DNA of 49,940 nt from Coriobacteriaceae bacterium (GTDB lineage Bacteria > Actinomycetota > Coriobacteriia > Coriobacteriales > Coriobacteriaceae), in NCBI GenBank assembly GCA_902363875.1, contig CABJBO010000013.1:1-49940 (forward strand), in the 5' to 3' direction. The notes beneath the pieces were generated by a model, which was given only the letters and a program-made list of their open reading frames with translations, was not told the origin of the DNA and ran no database searches. Below, in pieces: positions 32,214 to 40,951 of this stretch (position 1 is its first letter; the number at the start of each line of letters is the position of its first letter). Made by a program: the position numbers and the translations under genes.

Positions 32214-33344
32214 CTAGGCGCGGTGCCAGTCGGTCAGGCAGGCATCGAGGGAGGCGATGAGCGCATCCTTGTCCATGTGACGGCCGATGATGCACAGGCT
32301 CGTCATGCGGTCGCCCGTCTCGTCGTCCCAAATCTGCATGATCTCGGGGTTCTCGTCGATAATCTTCTGCTTCTCGCCCTCGGGCGCAGAATCGACAAAC
32401 AGACCGTTCTCCATCAGGCGCATCTGGTGGCCGGCCTGCTCAAACATGTAGCACATGTCCGGATTGCCGGTCTGCCACAGCGGGCCCTTGACGCGGATGA
32501 CCTCGTCGGGCCACTCCTGCTCAACAAAATCGGTGAACTTCTGCAGGTCAAACGGCTTGCGGCGCGAGTACACAAAGGTCTCGATGTCGTACTCGAGCAC
32601 CTCGGGGTCGTCGTGCTCCTCGGGATGCTCCATGGCCTCGATCCAAGCGGCGGAGTTGTAGGCGCGCATAAAGTCGAAGCGGTCGGTGTCGAGCAGCTCC
32701 TCCATGGGGACCTCGCCGTTTTGGGCTTCGACAATCACGGCGTCCTTCTGTAGGCTGCGCACAATGGCCTTGAGCTCGGCAATCTGCTCAGGCGTGACGG
32801 TATCGGTCTTGTTGAGGATCAGCGTGGAGCAAAATTCGATCTGCTGGATGAGCAGGCTCTCGATGTCATCCTCGTCAATGTCCTCGGCCAGCAGGTCGCG
32901 ACCGCCGTTGAACTCGTCGTACATGCGGGCGCAGTCGACCACGGCCACGATGTTGTCGAGCGCGAGCTTGGGCTCGCCGCCCACCTTGGCCTCGTCGCAG
33001 AAGCTCGAGATGGTGTAGGCGATGGGGATAGGCTCGCAAATACCCGAGGCCTCGATGATGATGTAGTCGAACTTGCCCGAATCGGCGATGCCCTGCAGCT
33101 GGTTGGCCAGGTCGTCCGAAAGCGTGCAGCAGATGCAGCCGTTGGTGAGCGGGATAAGGTCGTCGGTCTCGGAAAGGCCGCCGTCGGCGATGAGGCTGGC
33201 GTCGACGTTGATCTCGCCGATATCGTTGACGATCACGGCGGCGCGGATGCCGCCGTCGTTGGCGAGGATGTGGTTGAGCAGCGTGGTCTTGCCGGCACCG
33301 AGGTATCCGGTAAGCATGATGATCTTCACGGGTTTGTTGGGCAT
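32214..33344 (-). CDS. CobW/YjiA-type GTPase (G3E family metallochaperone)
   Basis: A 376-residue G3E GTPase. Walker A GYLGAGKTT (13-21), the metal-binding CxCC motif CICC (70-73), Walker B-like IIIEASGICEP, NKTD guanine specificity, and a C-terminal CobW_C domain (VKGPLWQTGNPDMCYMFEQAGHQM... IIGRHMDKDALIASLDACL). It is full length. Family members insert zinc, cobalt or nickel into client proteins. An acidic stretch (LAEDIDEDDIESLL) occurs after the Walker region. AAAGGAGGG precedes the ATG. No Zur-like box is obvious; the metal cannot be assigned. Confidence 0.9.
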   Translation of the reverse strand: MPNKPVKIIMLTGYLGAGKTTLLNHILANDGGIRAAVIVNDIGEINVDASLIADGGLSETDDLIPLTNGCICCTLSDDLANQLQGIADSGKFDYIIIEASGICEPIPIAYTISSFCDEAKVGGEPKLALDNIVAVVDCARMYDEFNGGRDLLAEDIDEDDIESLLIQQIEFCSTLILNKTDTVTPEQIAELKAIVRSLQKDAVIVEAQNGEVPMEELLDTDRFDFMRAYNSAAWIEAMEHPEEHDDPEVLEYDIETFVYSRRKPFDLQKFTDFVEQEWPDEVIRVKGPLWQTGNPDMCYMFEQAGHQMRLMENGLFVDSAPEGEKQKIIDENPEIMQIWDDETGDRMTSLCIIGRHMDKDALIASLDACLTDWHRA

Positions 33345-33430
33345 GTGCCCTCCTTTGTTAGACATGGCTTACAGTTGAATCATATGCCAAACGCCTGCTC
33401 TTATACCCACGCGCCGGCAAATAACACAGG

Positions 33431-33772
33431 CTACTCCCAGGCTCCCCATACATCGGGGCAATAACCGACGGTGGCCTTTTTGCCGTTGCGCACGATGGGT
33501 TCGGCCAAGACCTGCTGGTTTTCGAGCAGCTTGTCGAAGCGCTGGCTAGGGGTGAGGTGCTGGATGAGCGCGAGCGTCTCCTCGTCCTTAGCCTTGGGGT
33601 TGAGCAACTTGTCGATACCGCCGACCGCCTGCATCACGCTCGTGAGCTCGCCCTTGCTCATCTCCTTTTCTTTAAGGTCGATAAACTGCACCTTAATGCG
33701 GCGCTCCTTAAAATAGCGCTGCGCCTTCTTGGTATCGAAGGACTTTTTGGTACCGAAGATCTGCACGTTCAT
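33431..33772 (-). CDS. ArsC/Spx-like thioredoxin-fold protein lacking the active-site cysteine
   Basis: A 113-residue ArsC/Spx/YffB-family protein. The fold is recognised from NVQIFGTKKSFDTKKAQRYFKERRIKVQFIDLKEKEMSKGEL and the LLENQQVLAEPIVRNGKKATVGYCPDVWGAWE end. The family's N-terminal redox Cys (CxxC in Spx, HNPxCxxS in ArsC) is replaced: residues 7-14 read GTKKSFDT with no cysteine. The only cysteine is near the C-terminus (GYCPD). Thus it is unlikely to be an arsenate reductase; a binding or regulatory role is possible. It is cotranscribed, at 17-bp spacing, with the flavodoxin-like gene upstream. Confidence 0.8.
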   Translation of the reverse strand: MNVQIFGTKKSFDTKKAQRYFKERRIKVQFIDLKEKEMSKGELTSVMQAVGGIDKLLNPKAKDEETLALIQHLTPSQRFDKLLENQQVLAEPIVRNGKKATVGYCPDVWGAWE

Positions 33773-33789
33773 TGTTTGGTTCCGCCGTT

Positions 33790-34413
33790 CTACCTGATGA
33801 AGTTGGTCCTAGCGCGATCGGCCTGGGGCGCTTCGATGCCGGCGGACTTTCCCGCCTCGATGCAACGCAGCAGCCAGGCCATGTTTTTGCCGATGTTTCG
33901 CATGGTGGCAAGGCCTTCGGCGTCCTGGGCGGCCTCGCCCGGCATGGCGCCAAAGACGTTGTTCCAGTAGGTGGATGCCACCACGGGCATCTGGTTGATG
34001 GTGAAGTACTTGTTGAGCACATCGAAGGTGGTCGACGTGCCACCGCGACGGGCAACGGCGACAGCGGCGCCCGGCTTGTGCGCAAAGGCCTTGCTGCCTG
34101 CATAGAATGCGCGGTCGAGTGCCGAGAGGATGCGTCCGCTGGGATGTGCGTAGTAGACGGGCGAGCCAAAGACAAAGCCGTCGGCCTGTTCGGCGGCAGC
34201 GATCAGCTCGTTGACCACGTCGTCGTCAAAGGTACAGCGACCGCCAAGCTTGCCGCACTGGCCGCAACCGATGCAATCGCGAATGGGCTTGGCGTCCAGT
34301 TGAAACGTCTCGGTATCGATGCCCTCGGCCCTAAGTTGCTCGGCGACCTCGGCGAGTGCGCGGGCGGTGTTGCCGTTTGCCTTGGGGCTGCCATTGACCA
34401 AAAGAACCTTCAT
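33790..34413 (-). CDS. NADPH-dependent FMN reductase / iron-sulfur flavodoxin
   Basis: A 207-residue flavodoxin-like oxidoreductase. FMN-phosphate loop LLVNGSPKANGNTARAL (about 4-20), a four-Cys-type segment CIGCGQCGKLGGRC (about 47-60) as in iron-sulfur flavoproteins (CxxCxxC...C), and GSPVYYAHPSGRILSALDRAFY for isoalloxazine contact. The cluster suggests it can hold a [4Fe-4S] cluster, as in Isf from methanogens and clostridia. AGGGAG lies 6 bases before the ATG at 34413 (a GTG at 34416 is possible). It forms a likely two-gene operon with the Spx-like gene. Confidence 0.85.
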   Translation of the reverse strand: MKVLLVNGSPKANGNTARALAEVAEQLRAEGIDTETFQLDAKPIRDCIGCGQCGKLGGRCTFDDDVVNELIAAAEQADGFVFGSPVYYAHPSGRILSALDRAFYAGSKAFAHKPGAAVAVARRGGTSTTFDVLNKYFTINQMPVVASTYWNNVFGAMPGEAAQDAEGLATMRNIGKNMAWLLRCIEAGKSAGIEAPQADRARTNFIR

Positions 34414-34478
34414 CACAAACTCCCTCTGCTGTCGGTGACTTCTGCGGAGGATTATCGCACGAGAGGGCAGATGGCGCG

Positions 34479-34517
34479 GGGCGCGATGCGAAACGGCTTG
34501 TGTTTCACATCGCGCCC
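34479..34517. terminator. Terminator-like hairpin after the GGDEF gene
   Basis: GGGCGCGATG (34479-34488) with CATCGCGCCC (34508-34517), extended by GAAAC/GTTTC, makes a 15-bp stem with one mismatch. It lies 8 bp beyond the stop of the minus-strand GGDEF gene. No U-tract is present, so termination is uncertain. Confidence 0.4.
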
Positions 34518-34524
34518 TACGTCG

Positions 34525-36054
34525 CTAGTCCAGCTTGGTGCCCGGTACCTGCGGCGCCTCTTTAATCAGCGCATTGAGTTCGTTCAAAATGGAAACGGGC
34601 TGTCGGTCGACGGCGTCCAGATGAAGCGTCGCCACGCGAAGGGGCGGCTGATATTCAAATGAGCCAAGGAGCACGGGAGAGCCCAGGAACCGCTCGATTT
34701 CCTCTGCGATCGCGTCGATCTCTTCGGGATCGAATTCGTCGAAAAGCGCCACGAACATCGGTCCCGTCGAACGGAACAGACGACCCTTGCCGCGCGAACA
34801 ATCCATGAGGCAGGCGGCGCTTTCCGCCAAAACGCGATCGCCCGCATCAAAGCCAAAGCGGGCATTGACCTGAGCGATATCGTCGATTTTAATGGCGACC
34901 ATGCTCGCCTTGCGCGCCACGCGACGAATCTCGCCAATGGCGTTGACCAGGGCGTGAATATCGCCCAGACCGGTCACGGAATCGGTCGTATCTGCCAGGC
35001 TTCGGTTGATGATAATGCCCACGTACATGTTAGGCTCGGTATCGGTGCCGTCCAAGCGGTAGCCCGTGCAGTCGCAAAGCGCGTACGCTCCGGTAGCATC
35101 CATCACGCGATACTGCATGTAATGGAAGTGCCACGCGCCGTTTACCACCATATCGAGCTCGCTGCGCACGTTGTCGCGGTCTTCGGGGTGAACGCGGGCA
35201 AGCCACATATCGAGTGAGTTGTAGGGATGCTGGGAGGGTAGGTCGAAATCGCGCACGGCATTAATCGACCATTGCGATTCGCCGGTATCGAGGTTAAGGA
35301 TAAACGGATAGCGTGTCTCGGAGCTCATGGAGATCGCCTGGAACACGCGGTCGTTGCAAGGAAGTTGATCGGCAATCGGCCGCATCGGCGCGTTGTCTTC
35401 TTTCGGTTGCTGCACGCGGTGCATGAGCTTGTAGCGATACATTTTGCGATCGGCATCCATCGTCATCTGGCGACGCGTATCGCCTGCAAGCGGGTCGACG
35501 TGCGAGCAGCCAAAACTAAAACTGGCGATCATGGGCGCCTTGCCGTCCGATGTTGCCTCGACAAGATCGGTGCGTGTCCGCTCCAAGCGCTGCTCGAGCT
35601 CGGCTTCGCCTGTCGTGGGGGACACGAGTACAAATTCATCTCCACCGATACGGAACAGCATTTCATCGTGCTCCATGGTCTCGGTGAGCGCACGACAGAT
35701 GCCCAGAATATAGCGGTTGCCCTCGGCGTGGCCAAACTTATCGTTGCAGTGCTTGAGGTGATCGATGTCAATATAGGCGCAGGTGAAGGGGGCGCCTTTG
35801 CGCCAGAGCTGATTGACATGGCGGTCGAGTCCACCGCGGTTGCCAAGATTGGTGAGCGAATCGATATAGGCGCTACGTTCGAGCAGCTGGCGTTCTTGTT
35901 GCAAGACGGCGAGCGTTTTCTGCAGTTGCTCGCCGACGGCGCGCAACTCCGTGGGCAGCGCGTCAACGTCGAGCTCGGCGGTTGAGGCCCCGTTCGCAAG
36001 CCGCTGAAGATGGGCAATGATTGACTGCTCGCCCATGCGATACGACTCGTTCAT
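34525..36054 (-). CDS. GGDEF-PAS-degenerate GGDEF signalling protein
   Basis: A 509-residue cytosolic protein. Residues about 40-62 are a coiled coil, about 62-220 a full GGDEF domain with GGDEF at 137-141 and the substrate-binding DIDHLKHCND. A PAS-like domain follows at about 235-350 (DLPSQHPYNSLDMWLARVHPEDR), then a second GGDEF-like domain (about 355-480) whose catalytic motif has become STGPMF and is inactive. There is no transmembrane segment. The first domain can make cyclic-di-GMP. GGAGG lies 9 bases before the ATG. It is adjacent to, and shares the same modular order as, the GGDEF/EAL protein at 36182-38899, so the two are probably duplicates. Confidence 0.87.
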   Translation of the reverse strand: MNESYRMGEQSIIAHLQRLANGASTAELDVDALPTELRAVGEQLQKTLAVLQQERQLLERSAYIDSLTNLGNRGGLDRHVNQLWRKGAPFTCAYIDIDHLKHCNDKFGHAEGNRYILGICRALTETMEHDEMLFRIGGDEFVLVSPTTGEAELEQRLERTRTDLVEATSDGKAPMIASFSFGCSHVDPLAGDTRRQMTMDADRKMYRYKLMHRVQQPKEDNAPMRPIADQLPCNDRVFQAISMSSETRYPFILNLDTGESQWSINAVRDFDLPSQHPYNSLDMWLARVHPEDRDNVRSELDMVVNGAWHFHYMQYRVMDATGAYALCDCTGYRLDGTDTEPNMYVGIIINRSLADTTDSVTGLGDIHALVNAIGEIRRVARKASMVAIKIDDIAQVNARFGFDAGDRVLAESAACLMDCSRGKGRLFRSTGPMFVALFDEFDPEEIDAIAEEIERFLGSPVLLGSFEYQPPLRVATLHLDAVDRQPVSILNELNALIKEAPQVPGTKLD

Positions 36055-36091
36055 GATGGATAACCTCCTTGGGTGACAGGATGCTCCGTAT

Positions 36092-36124
36092 CATATCCCC
36101 AATTCGGTTTGAATTGGGGATATG
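36092..36124. promoter_or_regulatory. Perfect palindrome over the GGDEF-gene promoter
   Basis: CATATCCCCAATTC (36092-36105) is perfectly complementary to 36111-36124, 14 bp, loop GGTTT. On the minus strand its downstream arm ends in GATATGATACGG, in which TATGAT could be the -10 for the GGDEF gene starting at 36054. It could be an operator, or the terminator-like end of the upstream GGDEF/EAL gene, whose stop is 58 bp away; no U-tract is seen. Confidence 0.5.
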
Positions 36125-36181
36125 AGTTAGCCAATGGGGACAAATGCTCCCCTAGACGGTGGTGTTTTGCGCGCGAGCGTA

Positions 36182-38899
36182 TCAGTTGTTATTGCCACCA
36201 TCGAACAATGCCTCAAAATCCTTCGCCGGCATGGGGCGGTAGTAGAGGAAGCCCTGAGCGTAGCGGGCGCCCATCTGTCGTAGCATGTTCGCCTGCTCAT
36301 TTGTCTCGACGCCTTCGACCACGACGGGCAGATGGAGCGACTGCGCCATCTCGAGCATAGACGACACGATCTGGGAGCTCCGGTTGTCGGTTTTCCCATC
36401 AGGCAAAAAGGTGCGGTCGAGCTTGATAACATCGACGTTGACGTTCTTGAGCATCGCGAGCGTGGACTGGCCGGTGCCAAAATCGTCCATATAGGTCGAG
36501 AAGCCGCGGGTGTGCAGGTCGGCTGTCAGTTTGTCCACGGCTTCGGACTCCCCCGTATAAGCCGTCTCGGTGATCTCGATACGCATGAGCTCGGGCGGTA
36601 GGTTGTATTGGGCGGCGAGCGCCCCCATATGTTCGGCAACGTCGCAGGCAAGGATATCCACGCGCGACACATTAAGCGAGACCGGAACCACGCGAAGTCC
36701 TCGATCGATGCGCTTGCGCAGCCACGAGGCGACACCCTGCCAAATGTACTTGTCGAGAGTCACCACAAAGCCGCTTTCCTCGAGCGCCGGGATAAAGGAC
36801 GCGGGCGGAATTAACGATCCATCTTTGTCGATCCAGCGTGTGAGCGCCTCGGCGCCAATGATCTCGCCGGTTTCCATATCAACCAGTGGCTGCAGGTAGT
36901 AGGTGATGCGGTCGTTTGAGAGCGCATACTGGAACTCGGTGAGGGTGCGGTGAAACGCAACCTCGCGCTTGTATTCCTCGGGGCGAAAGACGGCAATGCG
37001 ATCCTTAAAGTCGTTTTTCGCGCGCCGATTGGTAAACATGGCCTTGGCCTGTGCATCGATGGTGATTTCCTCGTTGGAGTCGATGGGGTAGACACCCATG
37101 GACGGCCAGAAACCTACGCCGTTATCATGCTTGGCCACGGCCTCGCGAACGCGGTTATAGATTTTATGGACGGTGTCGTGCTCAAAGGGGATGAGTACGC
37201 AAAAGTCATCTTGGCCCCAGTACCCTGCGACGCCCATGTCGGCATTCTCGATGTCCTTGAGGACCGTGCCCACATCGGCGAGCATGCGGTCGCCCTCGGC
37301 CTGTCCGTGCCATTCGTTGAACAGCCGCATGTGTCCCATGTCGACGGTAGTGATACACCAAGCGCCGTCGCGCCCTGTCCTCAGAAATGCGTTGGCACGC
37401 CGCATAAACTCGCTGGGTCGATAGAGGCCCGTGAGCGTATCGATGCGTTCGGCGACGGCGCTTTTGCGCTCAATCTCAGGTATGGGGAGGCTGTCGTTGG
37501 GAACAAGCCCACCGGCCGCACGAAGACGACGGTCGAGCTCGCCTAAAACGGCGGTCGCTTGATTGATTAAGCGCTCGTAAAAGGCCGGAACGACGAGGCA
37601 GACGGGGGTAATGGTATCGCCCGCGATTTGAACAGGAGCGAAAACGGCTTCTTTAAGATGATGGGTCAGTTGCTCGAATGCCTCGTGGCCCAACTCGTTG
37701 CTAAGCACGACGAACTGGGCGTTTCGTGAGCGGAAGACGCGACTCCTGCCGCGGGTGATCGACAACATGCGGCCTGCGTATTCGGCGAGCATGTTGTCGA
37801 CAGCCTCGGCCCCATAGAGCTCGTTGAGCTTTGCCGTGCCGCGAACGCGGACCGCTATAAGCCCCGTCTCGCAACGGTCGCGACGGCAGGCATCGATAGC
37901 GTTGATCAGCATACGCTGCGTTCCGAGGCCCGTAGCGGCGTCGACGGTTTCGGCAAGCGAGTGGTTGACGAGCTCGCCGACATAGAGCGAGGGGGTATTT
38001 CCGTCGCCGTCGATACGAAACCCGCGAGCGCGGCAAAGGACGTAGTCGCCCGCGGCATTGCGTACGCGGTATTGCATGACGCGACGGTGCTTGGAGCCGT
38101 TATAGATCTGGTCGATATCGTCGCTATAGGCCTCGAGGTCATCGGGATGGACGCGCGTTTTCCAGTAATCGTGGCAGTTGTCTATATGCTCCGAAGGAAG
38201 GCCAAGGTCGCGCATAGCGCCTTGTGACCAAAGGGTGCGATGTTTGTCCAGGTTCTCGATAAAGAAATAGCGGCCTTCGTTGAGCATCGAAAGGGCGTCG
38301 AAAATGCGATCGCTTACTTCGAAATCGTCGGCGTGGACTTGCGTGATATTGCGTCGATCAAGGTGCACGGCATGGCGCAGCTTGTAGTCGTACATGCGAT
38401 GGTCGGCATCGAGCGTCATGCGATTGGAGGCTTCGCCCAGGGCGGGGTCGGCGTGTGACACTCCGTAGCTAAACGAGTGAGGCATCTCGGAATCGTTATT
38501 TTTGAGCAGGACCTCTCGACAGTGCTCCAGACGTTCGGCAAGGTCATCCTCGGTCGCGATTGTGGACAGGATGGCAAACTCGTCGCCTCCCAGGCGAAAT
38601 GCCGCCTCGTCCACCTTCATATACAGCTTGAGATAGAGGCTCACCTGCAAGATATAGCGGTTGCCCTCGTCGTGTCCAAAGATGTCGTTGCAGTGCTTAA
38701 GGTTATCGATGTCGATAAACGCCATGGTTACGGGCAATTCCTGCTCCCAGATTTCCTCGAGGGAACGGGTAAAGCCGCCGCGGTTGCCAAGACCGGTGAG
38801 CTCGTCGGTAAAGGCAGTCCTGATCAGATCGTCCTGACGCTCGAGAAGGTCACGGATGGTCTTTTCGAGCGTCTCGGTGTAATTGCTGGCGATATCCAT
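36182..38899 (-). CDS. Multidomain cyclic-di-GMP protein: GGDEF-PAS-degenerate GGDEF-degenerate GGDEF-EAL
   Basis: A 905-residue protein. GGDEF domain 1 (about 30-175) is intact, with GGDEF at 104-108. A PAS-like domain is at about 205-315, a second GGDEF-like domain at about 325-440 has SRNAQF (391-396), and a third at about 490-640 has GQDDF (562-566). The C-terminal EAL domain (about 655-900) has all catalytic motifs: EAL 684-686, Asn743 of LNVS, EITE 775-778, DDFGTG 805-810, Lys826, Glu862 and Gln882. It thus could be a bifunctional cyclase/phosphodiesterase. The start at 38899 is chosen for the AGGAAG upstream; a GTG at 38956 lacks a site. No membrane segment is seen. Confidence 0.88.
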   Translation of the reverse strand: MDIASNYTETLEKTIRDLLERQDDLIRTAFTDELTGLGNRGGFTRSLEEIWEQELPVTMAFIDIDNLKHCNDIFGHDEGNRYILQVSLYLKLYMKVDEAAFRLGGDEFAILSTIATEDDLAERLEHCREVLLKNNDSEMPHSFSYGVSHADPALGEASNRMTLDADHRMYDYKLRHAVHLDRRNITQVHADDFEVSDRIFDALSMLNEGRYFFIENLDKHRTLWSQGAMRDLGLPSEHIDNCHDYWKTRVHPDDLEAYSDDIDQIYNGSKHRRVMQYRVRNAAGDYVLCRARGFRIDGDGNTPSLYVGELVNHSLAETVDAATGLGTQRMLINAIDACRRDRCETGLIAVRVRGTAKLNELYGAEAVDNMLAEYAGRMLSITRGRSRVFRSRNAQFVVLSNELGHEAFEQLTHHLKEAVFAPVQIAGDTITPVCLVVPAFYERLINQATAVLGELDRRLRAAGGLVPNDSLPIPEIERKSAVAERIDTLTGLYRPSEFMRRANAFLRTGRDGAWCITTVDMGHMRLFNEWHGQAEGDRMLADVGTVLKDIENADMGVAGYWGQDDFCVLIPFEHDTVHKIYNRVREAVAKHDNGVGFWPSMGVYPIDSNEEITIDAQAKAMFTNRRAKNDFKDRIAVFRPEEYKREVAFHRTLTEFQYALSNDRITYYLQPLVDMETGEIIGAEALTRWIDKDGSLIPPASFIPALEESGFVVTLDKYIWQGVASWLRKRIDRGLRVVPVSLNVSRVDILACDVAEHMGALAAQYNLPPELMRIEITETAYTGESEAVDKLTADLHTRGFSTYMDDFGTGQSTLAMLKNVNVDVIKLDRTFLPDGKTDNRSSQIVSSMLEMAQSLHLPVVVEGVETNEQANMLRQMGARYAQGFLYYRPMPAKDFEALFDGGNNN

Positions 38900-39223
38900 G
38901 CTGTAAGCGGCTTCCTGAGGTCGGGGTGTATTGCGTCGGGCGAGCTCGTTGTACACACGCGTTGCTGCTCAACGCTTTGCGTGTATCCAGGCCCCCGCCT
39001 TGCTGCGTCGCTGGTTTAATATGTCGGTCCGTGTTCGCTGCTGATAACTATTGAGTAGTATAAACAACAATAGAGGATTGTATATGGGTGCCCCTGCCGC
39101 GGGCGGCTATTATTCGCCAATCGGTAGCGTGACGATGCGATGCTCGATATAAATGCGACTGAGTCGATATATGTTGGCGGGTATACTTGTTCCGCTTTAA
39201 AACACGGGAACGGAGATGGTCGC
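38900..39223. other. Divergent 324-bp gap between the GGDEF/EAL and patatin genes
   Basis: No credible gene is seen. GCGTTG and CAACGC near 38960-38976 form a small stem. The minus strand carries a TACAAT box (39077-39082) and a TATACT box (39057-39062) that may drive the GGDEF/EAL gene with a long leader of roughly 150-170 nt. The plus strand has TATACT at 39182-39187, a candidate -10 for the patatin gene 37 bp downstream. The stretch 39040-39085 is AT-rich relative to its surroundings. Confidence 0.4.
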
Positions 39224-40093
39224 ATGGCACAGCCAGACACGACGCGCACGGTGGGGCTTGCGCTCGAGGGAGGCGGCTACCGCGGTATGTATACGGCGGG
39301 CGTGCTCGACGTATGGATGGAGCACGGCTTAACCTGCGACCATATGGTGGGTGTCTCGGCGGGCGCGGCGTTTGGCTACAACTTTAAATCGCGCCAGATT
39401 GGCCGCGCCATTCGCTACAACAAGGCCTATTGCGCCGACAAGCGCTATGCGAGCGTGACGAGTTGGTTGCGAACCGGCGATATGTTCAATGCCGAGTTTG
39501 CCTATCATGAGGTACCCATCGAGCGCGATCCCATCGATCTGGAGGCATATCGCGCCTGCCCCATGCGGTTTACGTGCGTATGTACCGATCTTAAGACGGG
39601 GCAGGCCGTCTACCATGACCTGCCCTATGGCGACGAGCGCGATATCGAGTGGATCCGTGCGTCGTCGGCGATTCCCGTGGCGACGCGTCCTGTTGCCATC
39701 GAGGGTCGTAAGTACTTGGATGGCGGTGTTGCCGATTCCATTCCCAGCGCTTGGCTGTTTGCGCAGGGTTATGACCGCAACGTGGTGGTGCTGACGCAGC
39801 CGGCGGGCTTTGTAAAGCAGCCCAATAGCGTGATGCCTATGCTGCGTCGCGTGTATCGTCACTATCCGGAGTTTGTTGCGGCGCTTGAGCGTCGGCACGA
39901 GGTCTACAATGCCACGCTCGATGACCTGGCGCGTCGCGAAGCCGCTGGCGAGATCTTTGTGGTGCGGCCGAGCGAATCGGTGAAGGTGCCGTCGCTGTGC
40001 CGCGAGCCCGATGAACTCGAGCGCATCTACCAGATCGGCCGTCGCGATGCGGAGGCGACGTTGCCCGCGCTGGAAGCGTATCTGGCGGGGTAG
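39224..40093 (+). CDS. Patatin-like phospholipase (YjjU/RssA type)
   Basis: A 289-residue cytosolic patatin-fold acyl hydrolase. The oxyanion loop is LALEGGGYRGMYTAGVLDVW (about 13-32), the nucleophile elbow is GVSAGA with Ser near residue 46, and the catalytic Asp is in YLDGGVADSIP. All dyad elements are present. Family members hydrolyse phospholipids or lysophospholipids. The ATG at 39224 has GGAG at 9-base spacing; upstream in-frame codons lack a site. It is divergent from the cyclic-di-GMP proteins. Two hairpin repeats follow 11 bp after its stop. Confidence 0.88.
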   Translation: MAQPDTTRTVGLALEGGGYRGMYTAGVLDVWMEHGLTCDHMVGVSAGAAFGYNFKSRQIGRAIRYNKAYCADKRYASVTSWLRTGDMFNAEFAYHEVPIERDPIDLEAYRACPMRFTCVCTDLKTGQAVYHDLPYGDERDIEWIRASSAIPVATRPVAIEGRKYLDGGVADSIPSAWLFAQGYDRNVVVLTQPAGFVKQPNSVMPMLRRVYRHYPEFVAALERRHEVYNATLDDLARREAAGEIFVVRPSESVKVPSLCREPDELERIYQIGRRDAEATLPALEAYLAG

Positions 40094-40103
40094 GGACTAC
40101 GCC

Positions 40104-40213
40104 GGAAACTGCATCCCGTAATCAGCGTTCAGACTGGGACGCAGTTTCCCGCTGGTCCTCTATGCGGAAAGCGCATCCCAGAATGGACGTCCAAACTGGG
40201 ATGCGCTTTCCGC
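40104..40213. repeat. Two related GGAAA...GCATCCC hairpins
   Basis: Hairpin 1 is GGAAACTGCATCCC (40104-40117) with 40136-40149, one mismatch, 18-nt loop. Hairpin 2 is GCGGAAAGCGCATCCCA (40164-40180) perfectly complementary to 40197-40213, 17 bp, 16-nt loop. They share GGAAA..GCATCCC and GGGA.GC..TTTCC and lie in tandem about 62 bp apart between patatin and thiE. There is no U-tract, so they form a repeat family rather than a simple terminator. Confidence 0.75.
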
Positions 40214-40255
40214 TATTGAAGATATGGGACTGCGGAGCAACTGCTCGGTCTAGGC

Positions 40256-40951
40256 TTATGCCTGCTGCCAGGTGTCGACGAGCTCCTTAGCTGCGGCGTG
40301 GGGGTCGTCGGCACTGCAGACGGCGCTCACCACGAAAAAGCCGTCGACGCCGGCTGCCTTGAGCTGCGGCAGGTCGGCTTTCTTGACGCCGCCGCCCACC
40401 ACGATGGGCACGGGGCTTGCTGCATGGAGGGCAGCCAGGTCCTCAAAGCTCTTGGTGATGATGGAGCCATCTGCCGCACGTCCGCAGTCGCGCTTGGTTT
40501 CGGTCTCGTGGAGCGGGCCTACGCCCAGGTAATCGACCAGGCTCATGTCGGCGGTCTTGACGTACTCGAGCATCTCCTCGCAGCGGGCCGAAAGACCCAC
40601 GATGGCATCGGGGCCCAAAAGTTTGCGGCAGACCTCGACGGGGATGTCGCTCTGGCCCACGTGCACGCCGTCGACGGCAATACCCTGCTCGCGTGCGGCA
40701 AGTACGCAGTCAAGGCGGTCGTCGATCAGCAGTGCGACCTGCCCGGTTTTGCCGGCCTGGGCGATGGCCTGCGCGGCATCGCCCGTCAGTGCGATGATCT
40801 CGCGGGCGCTTGCCACCTTGGAGCGCACCTGGATGCAGGTAAAGCCGGCGTCGAGCGCCTGAGCCACCACATCGCCCACGGGTCGCCCGAGGGTGTTTTC
40901 GGGGCCGAGTACCAGATAGGCAGAGATATCAAGGTTGTCGCGGATGCTCAT
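40256..40951 (-). CDS. thiE: Thiamine-phosphate synthase
   Basis: A 231-residue TIM-barrel ThiE. Motifs: FTCIQVRSKVASAREI (HMP-PP pocket), LLIDDRLDCVLA, DGVHVGQSDIPVE, GLSARCEE, DYLGVGPLHETETK, and IVVGGGVKKADL with the phosphate-binding loop. It joins HMP pyrophosphate and thiazole phosphate to form thiamine phosphate. AGGAGG precedes the ATG at 40951, which overlaps the stop of the upstream thiamine-binding gene by four bases. It is the last gene of the thiamine-salvage operon. No thiD gene is present in the window, so HMP kinase must be encoded elsewhere. Confidence 0.93.
   Translation of the reverse strand: MSIRDNLDISAYLVLGPENTLGRPVGDVVAQALDAGFTCIQVRSKVASAREIIALTGDAAQAIAQAGKTGQVALLIDDRLDCVLAAREQGIAVDGVHVGQSDIPVEVCRKLLGPDAIVGLSARCEEMLEYVKTADMSLVDYLGVGPLHETETKRDCGRAADGSIITKSFEDLAALHAASPVPIVVGGGVKKADLPQLKAAGVDGFFVVSAVCSADDPHAAAKELVDTWQQA

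Noticed and set aside
31479..32753. 424-residue plus-strand frame opposite trmL and the CobW-like gene
   Set aside because: It spans two well-supported minus-strand genes and a repeat and has no domain signature.
33431..33772. Functional arsenate reductase
   Set aside because: The catalytic N-terminal cysteine is absent and no ars genes are nearby.
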